14,581 nucleotides of DNA, from the NCBI GenBank assembly GCA_902796215.1, contig CADBNY010000101.1:1-14581 (forward strand). The letters are read 5' to 3'. Of this stretch, positions 5,878-11,947 are shown in pieces. A program made the position numbers and the translations under genes. The stretch's first letter is position 1. Each line of letters begins with the position of its first letter. Source of the DNA: an uncultured Erysipelotrichaceae bacterium (lineage in GTDB: Bacteria; Bacillota_I; Bacilli_A; RF39; UBA660). The notes under the pieces were generated by a model. That model did not search any database. It saw nothing but the letters and a program-made list of their open reading frames with translations, and was not told the DNA's origin.

Positions 5878-6008
5878 AGTTATTTGGATTAATATATAAA
5901 TAACTAGGATAGTTTTATAACTTTCAAGCGTTTCTAATGCAGAAACAAAGTAGAATATTTATTACTGTACTGATACATCCCATTTGAGAGAGTTGCATTT
6001 CTAGAAAG
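5878..6008 (+). promoter_or_regulatory. structured leader G, upstream of the Nudix gene
   Basis: It opens with a perfect 8-bp stem, AGTTATTT (5878-5885) with AAATAACT (5898-5905), then AGTT/AACT (5911-5914/5919-5922) and a 6-bp GTTTCT/AGAAAC hairpin (5930-5935/5941-5946). A TGTAC box at 5966-5970 sits where the others have AGTAC, and the TTTCTAGAAAG tail runs straight into the AAGGT ribosome-binding site. The block TAAATAACTAGG (5897-5908) aligns with leader D. I find no strong partner for the box and only a 4-bp candidate (GGAT with ATCC) for the long-range pairing, so membership rests on order, tail and alignment with D. Confidence 0.45.
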
Positions 6009-6018
6009 AAGGTAGAAA

Positions 6019-6714
6019 ATGATTAGAAAAATTGGCAATCTTAATACTATATTTAATGGAGAATTGTTTGTTGATGATTTAACTAAAAATGAAATAGAAA
6101 AAGTATGGGCAGAGTTTTCTAGAAGCAAGAATCCAAAAGATTTTTTTGATGGTGATATATATTGTGTTACTGATATTGATGAGAATGTTCCTTCAATTAA
6201 TATATCAAAAACTAAATATTCTTATTTGATATATGCTAAAAAAACTAATAAATTAGTAGTTAGATCATTATTTTCAGCAGGATACATAAGAACTAGTGAC
6301 AATTATATTTGCATTATATTAAATAATAGAAATAGATTAAATACAATTGGTGGAATGGCTAATAATCGAGATATAAAAGGTGGTAGGTTTGATTATGATG
6401 GTTGCCTAATTCGGGAATTTAAAGAGGAGTTAGGAATTGAGTTAAATAGTAATCTTAATTTTAAAATTAAATTAGAGTATTTAAAATATCCATCTGGAAA
6501 GGATTTAGATGATTCTTTTTATCCAGTTGGTACTTTGTATGAAATAGAAACTAAATATACTAAGGAAGATTTAATAGATATATTTAATAATAATGAGCAT
6601 GACTGCGAAGTTAAAAATTTAAAATTTTATAATCAAGATAATTATAAAGAAATTTATTCATATGATAATAAAACAGAATATCTTGATGAATTATTTGATG
6701 TGTTGTTTCAATAG
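6019..6714 (+). CDS. Nudix hydrolase-like protein
   Basis: A 231-residue protein whose centre carries the catalytic half of the Nudix box, REFKEELGI (132-140), with the metal-binding Glu pair 136-137. The first half of the box (G-x5-E) is not conserved: GGRFDYDGCL precedes the arginine and the usual Glu position is Phe. The enzyme may therefore have altered activity, although the REUxEE core is what binds magnesium. Nudix enzymes hydrolyse nucleoside diphosphates linked to other groups. The N-terminal 65 residues precede the beta-strand YSYLIYAKKTNKLVVRSL and look like an extra domain, making the protein longer than a minimal Nudix hydrolase (about 140-170). It is behind leader G, and the frame continues open after its TAG stop. 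Confidence 0.75.
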   Translation: MIRKIGNLNTIFNGELFVDDLTKNEIEKVWAEFSRSKNPKDFFDGDIYCVTDIDENVPSINISKTKYSYLIYAKKTNKLVVRSLFSAGYIRTSDNYICIILNNRNRLNTIGGMANNRDIKGGRFDYDGCLIREFKEELGIELNSNLNFKIKLEYLKYPSGKDLDDSFYPVGTLYEIETKYTKEDLIDIFNNNEHDCEVKNLKFYNQDNYKEIYSYDNKTEYLDELFDVLFQ

Positions 6715-7053
6715 AGTAAGTATATTGGTATAAATTTAAGAAAAAATCATGGAAAATGTCATAATAGATCTTTTGTTTTTGCTGATTCTAATACAATTGT
6801 AATTGCATTTGTTAATGATGTATTAAAAGGGCAAAAGTATTTGCATAGTTTTATTGAAAGAGATGATGATGTTATTGAAATAACTGCTAATATTATATTA
6901 AGTAAGGATGATTATTATAGGTTACTTAAACCTGATGTATTAACTAGAGTAACAAAAGATGAAATTATAAATTTTTATCTTGATAATCAAGAAAAGTATC
7001 CAATTATTGGGAAAATACCAATTGTCCAGTTACTTGAGAATATAATGAAATAA
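6715..7053 (+). pseudogene. in-frame coding remnant after the Nudix stop
   Basis: Directly after the Nudix TAG (6712-6714), in the same frame, 112 more codons are open to a TAA. The translated sequence looks like genuine protein (SFVFADSNTIVIAFVNDVLKG, then KDDYYRLLKPDVLTRVTKDE and KIPIVQLLENIMK). It has no ATG or GTG; the only standard-type candidate is a TTG at 6841 with no ribosome-binding site. It is either the 3' end of another gene whose start was lost when the Nudix cassette inserted, or the tail of a formerly longer Nudix protein cut by a nonsense change. The composition does not decide between them. No family recognised. Confidence 0.5.
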
Positions 7054-7210
7054 AAAAGATCTTTCAAAAGTCAAAATAAAATCTTTAAAATTAAATATTT
7101 GATAATATTTGAAAATAATTACGTAGTAAATATGGTTAAGTAGTTTAAATTAATATATTTGTGCATTGATAAGTAAAATTATATTTTTAGAGATGACTTA
7201 TGTAGCAAAA
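7054..7210. other. gap with an AT hairpin, otherwise featureless
   Basis: No open frame of credible length on either strand. AAATATT (7093-7099) and AATATTT (7104-7110) form a 7-bp all-AT hairpin. There is no TTAGTAC box, so the leader series ends before this point. Confidence 0.4.
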
Positions 7211-7240
7211 AAAGTAAACAGTGTTTTTTCTGTTTACTTT
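7211..7240 (-). terminator. strong terminator for the minus-strand gene
   Basis: An 11-bp perfect stem, AAAGTAAACAG (7211-7221) with CTGTTTACTTT (7230-7240), has an 8-nt loop. Read on the minus strand the stem is followed by a run of T (from the A run at 7207-7213), so it terminates the leftward gene that stops at 7313. On the plus strand the following sequence is not U-rich, so it would work less well for rightward transcripts. Confidence 0.8.
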
Positions 7241-7312
7241 CATTATATAATTTCATATATTCTTGGCACTTTATAATTTCAATCATTATTATATTTGTGT
7301 ATTGTAATTATA

Positions 7313-8116
7313 TTATTGATTAGAGAAATTTATGCTATATGCTTTGCTAGCATCTTTTAAAGCATTTATTCTAGCTTGTTCACTTTCTTTCTCAAAAGCC
7401 AAATAATATTCTAATAACTCCAAATTTGGTTTTGTAGATTTTACTTGCCTATTATATAGTTCTCTTATTGCTGTTCTTTCATTTCTAAATCTATAACTTT
7501 GATCATTATGAGTTAAATCATCAACTAGTTGTTTAATAGGTGCTTTAAACATCTCTATGATGATATCTGCAATAGCTGGATTACCAGTTAAATAGATTAA
7601 TTTTGTTTCATTATTTTTTATCACAGAAGAAAATTCTTGATAATAGTCTTCAATTTGAAATTTTTTATTATTGTTGTTGTCTCTTAATGTTACAGAATCT
7701 ACATTACTTTTAATTGTTAGACCAGACCAAGTTTTACTATATAGATAGAAAACAGAGGTTTCAGTTGTTTCTCGTTGATAAAAATATATATTTAATGTAT
7801 TATCGTTATCGGGATTTAATGCATTATCCATGCTAATACTTAATTTTTCTGATACTGTTCCGTCATTCCAAGGAATAATATCCCAAGTATATTTATATTT
7901 ATTGATATTTATTGATATCCTAATTTTATCATCTTGAATCTTTATGTAATCATTCGAAGCGGGCTCCTCTTTGTTTGGAAGCTCAATGCGACCTTCATGA
8001 CTTTTATAAATTTTAGGTAATTCCCTTCCTAAAATTTTTAATACTTTTAGTGCTCTTGTTTTATGTTCCTTTTTAATACTTGTTTCATGTTTCTTTTTAA
8101 TATTTGTATTATTCAT
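7313..8116 (-). CDS. unrecognised soluble 267-residue protein
   Basis: The only minus-strand gene. The first 25 residues are Lys/His-rich (NIKKKHETSIKKEHKTRALK), a centre of alternating polar and hydrophobic residues looks all-beta (IRISININKYKYTWDIIPWNDG, then NTLNIYFYQRE and VFYLYSKTWSGLTIKSN, about residues 68-140), and the C-terminal 95 residues are helical with many Gln, Glu and Lys. No signal peptide, membrane segment or catalytic motif stands out. The ATG is preceded by AAGGGG at a rather long distance (about 14 nt), so a slightly later start is possible. It has a near-consensus promoter and a strong terminator and is therefore a stand-alone transcript. The two-part layout suggests a binding domain plus a helical module; no function is assigned. 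Confidence 0.7.
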   Translation of the reverse strand: MNNTNIKKKHETSIKKEHKTRALKVLKILGRELPKIYKSHEGRIELPNKEEPASNDYIKIQDDKIRISININKYKYTWDIIPWNDGTVSEKLSISMDNALNPDNDNTLNIYFYQRETTETSVFYLYSKTWSGLTIKSNVDSVTLRDNNNNKKFQIEDYYQEFSSVIKNNETKLIYLTGNPAIADIIIEMFKAPIKQLVDDLTHNDQSYRFRNERTAIRELYNRQVKSTKPNLELLEYYLAFEKESEQARINALKDASKAYSINFSNQ

Positions 8117-8158
8117 ATACTAATCTTAACCCCTTTTTATTCAATTCGTTGGCTCTAT

Positions 8159-8187
8159 ATTATAACACTTATTATATAAAAAGTCAA
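8159..8187 (-). promoter_or_regulatory. sigma-A promoter of the minus-strand gene
   Basis: On the minus strand, TTGACT (8187-8182) and TATAAT (8164-8159) are separated by exactly 17 bp, one mismatch from the full consensus. The start point would be near 8152, giving a leader of about 36 nt. It is the best promoter in the window. Confidence 0.8.
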
Positions 8188-8200
8188 TAAAAATTATATA

Positions 8201-8231
8201 TTGACTAGTGAATTTGTGTATAGTGTATATT
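8201..8231 (+). promoter_or_regulatory. possible divergent plus-strand promoter
   Basis: TTGACT (8201-8206) faces away from the minus-strand promoter, with TATATT (8226-8231) 19 bp downstream. The spacing is long and the region is almost pure AT, so this is tentative. If used, the lipase transcript would have a leader of nearly 200 nt. Confidence 0.35.
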
Positions 8232-8358
8232 ATATAGTTTTATAATATATTTATGTAAATTGTAATAATAAAAGTATGGTTAATATAAAATTATAAAGTA
8301 AGGTGTCAACTAATATTATATAAATTTGTTTTTAAAGAAGAAGATTGTTTTTTCAGAA

Positions 8359-8406
8359 CAATTAATAAGAGAAAATTCTTCCTTTTATTAATTGCTGTGA
8401 TATAAT
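8359..8406 (+). promoter_or_regulatory. lipase promoter region with a 10-bp inverted repeat
   Basis: CAATTAATAA (8359-8368) and TTATTAATTG (8385-8394) are a perfect 10-bp inverted repeat. It is followed at once by TATAAT (8401-8406), 22 nt before the lipase start. If TATAAT is the -10, the right arm covers the -35/-10 spacer, which suits a repressor operator. As RNA from the upstream promoter it would instead be a hairpin. No good -35 is seen (CTTCCT at the right distance). Confidence 0.45.
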
Positions 8407-8427
8407 TTATGTGAGAGGGTTGTTTTT

Positions 8428-9777
8428 ATGGAAATAAATAAAAAAGATATTTTGGGGTTTATTATGATTATTTTTAATTCTATTCTTTTATTTATAGTAT
8501 CAAATTTTTATGTATTAAGTAAAGGATATAATATCAAAATACCAATTATTGTAACTGTTTTTGCTGGTATATTTTTGAATGTTTTTCCTTCTTTATTAAC
8601 CAAGAATTTATATAGTACTAATTTAACAAGAATTAGAAATGGATATAGATTATTAATCATGTTTTTAATCAATGTAGTTTCTAATATTGTATTTTATTTG
8701 TTTAGTTATTTTAAATATAATATTGATATAAAGATATTAGTAACAAATTTATTAATTCTTGTCTTTTTACTTAGTATTGTTTTTTTTAATGGAATGATTC
8801 GAGTATACTTATTTTCAAAACAATTGGGTATAAGATATAGATTTATTGGATTAATTTTAGGTATGATTCCTATCTTTCATTTAGTGATGTTAATTAAAAT
8901 AATTATGATTTGTATGGATGAAGTAAATTTTGAAAATAATAAAATTATAGTGAATTTAGAAAGAAAAGATAAGGAACTATGTAAAACAAAATATCCATTA
9001 TTACTTGTTCATGGAATATTTTTTAGAGATTATAAATTATTGAATTATTGGGGGAGAATTCCAGATGAATTGATTCAAAATGGTGCAACTATCTATTATG
9101 GGAATCATTCTTCTTCTTTACATGTTAAAGACTCTGCAGAAGAACTGGCAGAACGAATAAAGAAAATTGTTGAAGAAACTAATTGTGAAAAAGTTAATGT
9201 AATTGCACATTCTAAGGGTGGGTTAGATGTAAGATATGCAATAGCGAATTTAGGTTTGAATAAGTATATTGCTTCTTTAACTATGATTAATACACCTAAT
9301 CATGGTTGTGTGTTTGCAGATTATTTATTAAGTAAAATGCCTAAATCGTTTGTAGATAAAGTTGCCGATGGATATAATTTTTCTTTTAAAAAACTTGGTG
9401 ATAATAATCCAGACTTTATTGCAGGGGTTACTGATTTAACTTCTAGTGTTGTTGATGTTTTGAATAAGGAGATGCCTAATGATGATAGTGTTTATTATCA
9501 AGTCTTTGGATCAGTCTTAAAGAAAGCAACTGGTGGTAGATTTCCATTAAATCTTACTAATAATTTTGTTAAATTATTTGATGGTAAGAATGATGGATTG
9601 GTTGGGGTTGATTCTTTTTTATTGGAAAATGTAGATTTTCATTTGATTGAATCTCCTTATGAAAGAGGAATTTCGCATGGAGATGTAATTGATTTAAATC
9701 ATGAAAATATTAAAGGGTTTGATGTAAGAGAGTTTTATGTTAAATTGGTTAACGAGTTGAAGGAAAAAGGTTTCTAA
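8428..9777 (+). CDS. membrane-anchored alpha/beta-hydrolase, lipase-like
   Basis: A 449-residue protein in two parts. Residues 1-165 hold about five hydrophobic segments (roughly 8-28, 38-58, 73-93, 103-125, 137-160), so it is an integral membrane protein without a cleavable signal. From residue 188 the sequence is a triacylglycerol-lipase-like domain: LLLVHG (oxyanion-hole strand, 190-195), the nucleophile elbow IAHSKGG with Ser262 (an Ala replaces the first Gly of G-x-S-x-G), Asp389 in DGLVGVDS and His417 in SHGDVIDL. The triad is complete. Family members hydrolyse lipid esters. With the membrane part, the catalytic domain may work on membrane lipids, on whichever side the topology dictates. 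The start is supported by GAGAGGG. It is a single gene. Confidence 0.82.
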   Translation: MEINKKDILGFIMIIFNSILLFIVSNFYVLSKGYNIKIPIIVTVFAGIFLNVFPSLLTKNLYSTNLTRIRNGYRLLIMFLINVVSNIVFYLFSYFKYNIDIKILVTNLLILVFLLSIVFFNGMIRVYLFSKQLGIRYRFIGLILGMIPIFHLVMLIKIIMICMDEVNFENNKIIVNLERKDKELCKTKYPLLLVHGIFFRDYKLLNYWGRIPDELIQNGATIYYGNHSSSLHVKDSAEELAERIKKIVEETNCEKVNVIAHSKGGLDVRYAIANLGLNKYIASLTMINTPNHGCVFADYLLSKMPKSFVDKVADGYNFSFKKLGDNNPDFIAGVTDLTSSVVDVLNKEMPNDDSVYYQVFGSVLKKATGGRFPLNLTNNFVKLFDGKNDGLVGVDSFLLENVDFHLIESPYERGISHGDVIDLNHENIKGFDVREFYVKLVNELKEKGF

Positions 9778-9991
9778 AAAAAATAAACATATGATAATGT
9801 TTGTTAAGATTTTACAAAAAAGCGAGAAAATGAGGTATTAAATCTATTAGTAAGTTTGTGATTATTTTGGAATTATTTCTTCTATACTGATATTGTTGAT
9901 TTTATTGTATTTTGGTTTGTTTTATTGAATTAATTATTTCTGAAACATTAATAACTTTCTATATAAGAATAAATTATATTACATAATCTAG

Positions 9992-10115
9992 ACCAAGTAA
10001 TGTATTGTTAATTTGATGCTTTTAGATGTTCTATTAACCATTGTAGTGGCATTATGTTGAGGTTTGTTCTATTACCGCTATTTATTATTTATATTTACTT
10101 GGTTTTGTTGTTTTG
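9992..10115 (+). ncRNA. candidate structured RNA with three helices
   Basis: ACCAAGTAA (9992-10000) and TTACTTGGT (10095-10103) form a perfect 9-bp closing helix. Nested inside are GTTAAT/ATTAAC (10007-10012/10033-10038, 6 bp) and GTAGTGG/CCGCTAT (10043-10049/10075-10081, 7 bp with two G-U pairs). Together these make a three-way junction. The closing helix runs into TTTTGTTGTTTTG, a U-rich tail like that of a terminated small RNA. No gene starts within 300 nt. The strand is assigned from the tail; a small transposon-like element with terminal inverted repeats is the main alternative. I see no match to RNase P, SRP or 6S RNA. Confidence 0.4.
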
Positions 10116-10176
10116 TATGAGGGTTATTGTACAAGTAGTAAAAAATGTATAGAAAAATATAATGAATGGTTGTAAT

Positions 10177-10207
10177 AAATATTATTTTTTGTGATCAAAT
10201 AATATTT
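10177..10207. repeat. 9-bp all-AT inverted repeat
   Basis: AAATATTAT (10177-10185) and ATAATATTT (10199-10207) are perfect inverted repeats around a 13-nt loop. No U-tract follows. In such AT-rich DNA the chance rate is appreciable, so no role is assigned. Confidence 0.4.
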
Positions 10208-10300
10208 CTATTAATACTATTTATATCAATTTTTATAGTAAATAAACGAAGTAGAATTAAAAAAATTAGATGAATAAAAATTAATTTTAATTTATAGTAT

Positions 10301-10323
10301 AAACGGATTAAAATCCGTTTTTT
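10301..10323 (+). terminator. terminator upstream of pyrB
   Basis: AAACGGAT (10301-10308) and ATCCGTTT (10313-10320) make an 8-bp stem with a TAAA loop, followed by T to 10323. It lies before the pyrB promoter, so it ends upstream transcription and insulates the operon rather than acting as a pyrBI attenuator. Confidence 0.75.
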
Positions 10324-10371
10324 CTGTTTATGAATGATAATATTTGTTTTTGCTTTGTTTGAATAAAAGAG

Positions 10372-10401
10372 TAGACTTTATTTGTTTTTTTGTGTTATAC
10401 T
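10372..10401 (+). promoter_or_regulatory. pyrBI promoter
   Basis: TATACT (10396-10401) is preceded by TG one base upstream (extended -10), and a weak TAGACT lies at 10372-10377, 18 bp away. The start would fall near 10408, only a few bases before the GGAGG site, so the transcript has almost no leader. That leaves no room for PyrR-type attenuation or an E. coli-like leader peptide. Confidence 0.6.
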
Positions 10402-10420
10402 CGTAGAAATGGAGGTATAT

Positions 10421-11338
10421 ATGAAGAATAGATGTTTAATAGATATAAAAGATTTTTCAAAAGAAGAGATAGACGATTTAATAAAAGTAGCTAATGATAT
10501 CATTGCTCATAGAGATAAATATTCTCATAAATGTGATGGTAAGATATTGGCTACTTTATTTTTTGAGCCAAGTACAAGAACAAGATTAAGTTTTGAATCA
10601 GCTATGTTAAGACTTGGTGGAAAAGTATTAGGTTTTTCTGAATCATCGTCTTCCTCTACATCAAAAGGAGAGACTTTAGGGGATACAATAAGGGTTGTAG
10701 GTGGATATTCTGATATTATTGCAATGCGACATCCAAAAGAGGGAGCTCCTACTGTTGCGTTAAAAAAGACAATAGTTCCTATTATTAATGCAGGAGATGG
10801 TGGTCATAATCATCCAACACAGACGTTAACGGATTTATTTACAATTTATAGAGAAAAGAAAAGTTTTGATAATCTTACAATTGGATTATGCGGAGATTTA
10901 AAATTTGGAAGAACAGTTCATTCTCTTATTACTGCAATGATGAGGTATAAAAATATAAAATTTGTTTTGATTTCACCAAAAGAATTGAAATTACCAGATT
11001 ATATGAAAGAAATATTGGATGAGAAAAAAATAAAATATGTAGAAACTACTAATATTGAAGAACATATGAATCAATTAGATATTTTATATATGACCAGGGT
11101 TCAAAGAGAAAGATTTTTTAATGAAGAAGATTATTTAAGATTAAAAGATTATTATATTTTAACAAAGAAAAAATTAAAAAATGCTAAAGATAATTTAATT
11201 ATTATGCACCCACTTCCAAGAGTTACTGAAATAGCTCAAGAAGTAGATGATGATAAAAGAGCTAAATATTTTGAACAGGCTTATAACGGAGTATATATTA
11301 GAATGGCTTTAATATTGAAATTATTGGAGGTAAAATAA
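10421..11338 (+). CDS. pyrB: aspartate carbamoyltransferase, catalytic chain
   Basis: A 305-residue enzyme that joins carbamoyl phosphate and L-aspartate to give N-carbamoyl-L-aspartate, the committed step of pyrimidine synthesis. Diagnostic motifs are FEPSTRTRLSFESA (48-61, carbamoyl-phosphate loop), the 80s loop SSSTSKGETLGDT (77-89), HPTQTLTDL (131-139), CGDLKFGRTVHSL (157-169) and MHPLPRV (262-268). I set the start at 10421 because GGAGG lies 5 nt upstream; a longer in-frame reading from 10382 would place the promoter -10 inside the gene. The length is normal. The stop overlaps the pyrI start by one base (TAATG), so the two chains are translationally coupled for holoenzyme assembly. Confidence 0.97.
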   Translation: MKNRCLIDIKDFSKEEIDDLIKVANDIIAHRDKYSHKCDGKILATLFFEPSTRTRLSFESAMLRLGGKVLGFSESSSSSTSKGETLGDTIRVVGGYSDIIAMRHPKEGAPTVALKKTIVPIINAGDGGHNHPTQTLTDLFTIYREKKSFDNLTIGLCGDLKFGRTVHSLITAMMRYKNIKFVLISPKELKLPDYMKEILDEKKIKYVETTNIEEHMNQLDILYMTRVQRERFFNEEDYLRLKDYYILTKKKLKNAKDNLIIMHPLPRVTEIAQEVDDDKRAKYFEQAYNGVYIRMALILKLLEVK

Positions 11339-11757
11339 TGAATATAGATGCAATAGAAAATGGATATGTAATTGATCATATAACAACAGGTAATGCTATG
11401 AAAATATATGAAGTATTAGAATTAAATAAATTAGATTGCCAAGTAGCTTTAATTACAAATGCTAAAAGTAAAAAGCAAGGTGTTAAAGACTTAATTAAAA
11501 TAGCTAAACTTATTGATATTGATTTTGATAAATTGGCTTTTTTAGATCCTGATGTAACTGTTAATATTGTCAAGAACAGTAAAATAGTGGAGAAAAGAAA
11601 TTTAGCACTACCAGAAAAATTAGTAAATGTAACAAGATGTAAAAATCCTAGATGTATTACTAGTACAGAAAGAGATTTAGATCAAATATTTAATTTGACT
11701 AATAAAGAAAAACAATTATATCGATGTGCTTATTGCGAAATGAGCTTGGAAAAGTAG
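11338..11757 (+). CDS. pyrI: aspartate carbamoyltransferase, regulatory chain
   Basis: A 139-residue regulatory subunit that binds the catalytic trimers of PyrB and confers nucleotide (CTP/ATP) control. The N-terminal allosteric domain starts with the typical ENGYVIDHITTGNAMKI segment (7-23). The C-terminal zinc domain keeps four cysteines, C-x4-C at 101/106 and C-x2-C at 130/133, which contact the catalytic chain. GGAGG inside the end of pyrB and the one-base overlap fix the start. A terminator follows. No other pyrimidine gene is present in the window, so the remaining pathway genes must be elsewhere. The length and motifs are those of a functional protein. Confidence 0.96.
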   Translation: MNIDAIENGYVIDHITTGNAMKIYEVLELNKLDCQVALITNAKSKKQGVKDLIKIAKLIDIDFDKLAFLDPDVTVNIVKNSKIVEKRNLALPEKLVNVTRCKNPRCITSTERDLDQIFNLTNKEKQLYRCAYCEMSLEK

Positions 11758-11803
11758 TGTTATATATTATTTAAGATAAATAAAAAATTATATGATATTT
11801 TAT

Positions 11804-11828
11804 AAGAAGATTGGAATCTTCTTTTTTT
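11804..11828 (+). terminator. pyrBI terminator
   Basis: AAGAAGAT (11804-11811) and ATCTTCTT (11816-11823) form an 8-bp stem with a TGGA loop, continuing into T residues to 11828. It lies about 45 nt past the pyrI stop. Confidence 0.85.
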
Positions 11829-11947
11829 ATGATATTTTAAAAATATTTAAAAGTGTTTTATAAATTTTGATTGCTAATATATGAAGAATATTAGAAATAT
11901 GATATTATATTTATGTTAGAAATTTTATAAAATGATGAGGAGTTACT

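Larger units (their letters stand above)
9778..10300. other. long gap without a credible gene
   Basis: Over 500 nt with no convincing open frame on either strand. Just after the lipase stop, AAACAT (9785-9790) and ATGTTT (9797-9802) form a weak hairpin without a clean U-tract. The rest is AT-rich spacer except for the branched structured element at 9992-10115 and the AT hairpin at 10177-10207, listed separately. No decayed coding sequence was recognised. Confidence 0.5.

Noticed and set aside
112..6008. The leaders as integron attC sites.
   Set aside because: I do not find the expected RYYYAAC and GTTRRRY core boxes at consistent positions, no integrase is present, and the conserved tail merges with the ribosome-binding site, which fits a leader better. 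A different recombination boundary remains open.
5934..6128. A 64-codon open frame on the minus strand.
   Set aside because: It overlaps leader G and the start of the Nudix gene in antisense; shadow of the real gene.
10382..10420. A 13-residue N-terminal extension of PyrB from an upstream TTG.
   Set aside because: It would include the promoter -10 and the GGAGG site, lacks its own ribosome-binding site, and is not part of the usual PyrB N-terminus.
11376..11573. A 65-codon open frame on the minus strand.
   Set aside because: It lies wholly inside pyrI on the opposite strand; shadow of the real gene.
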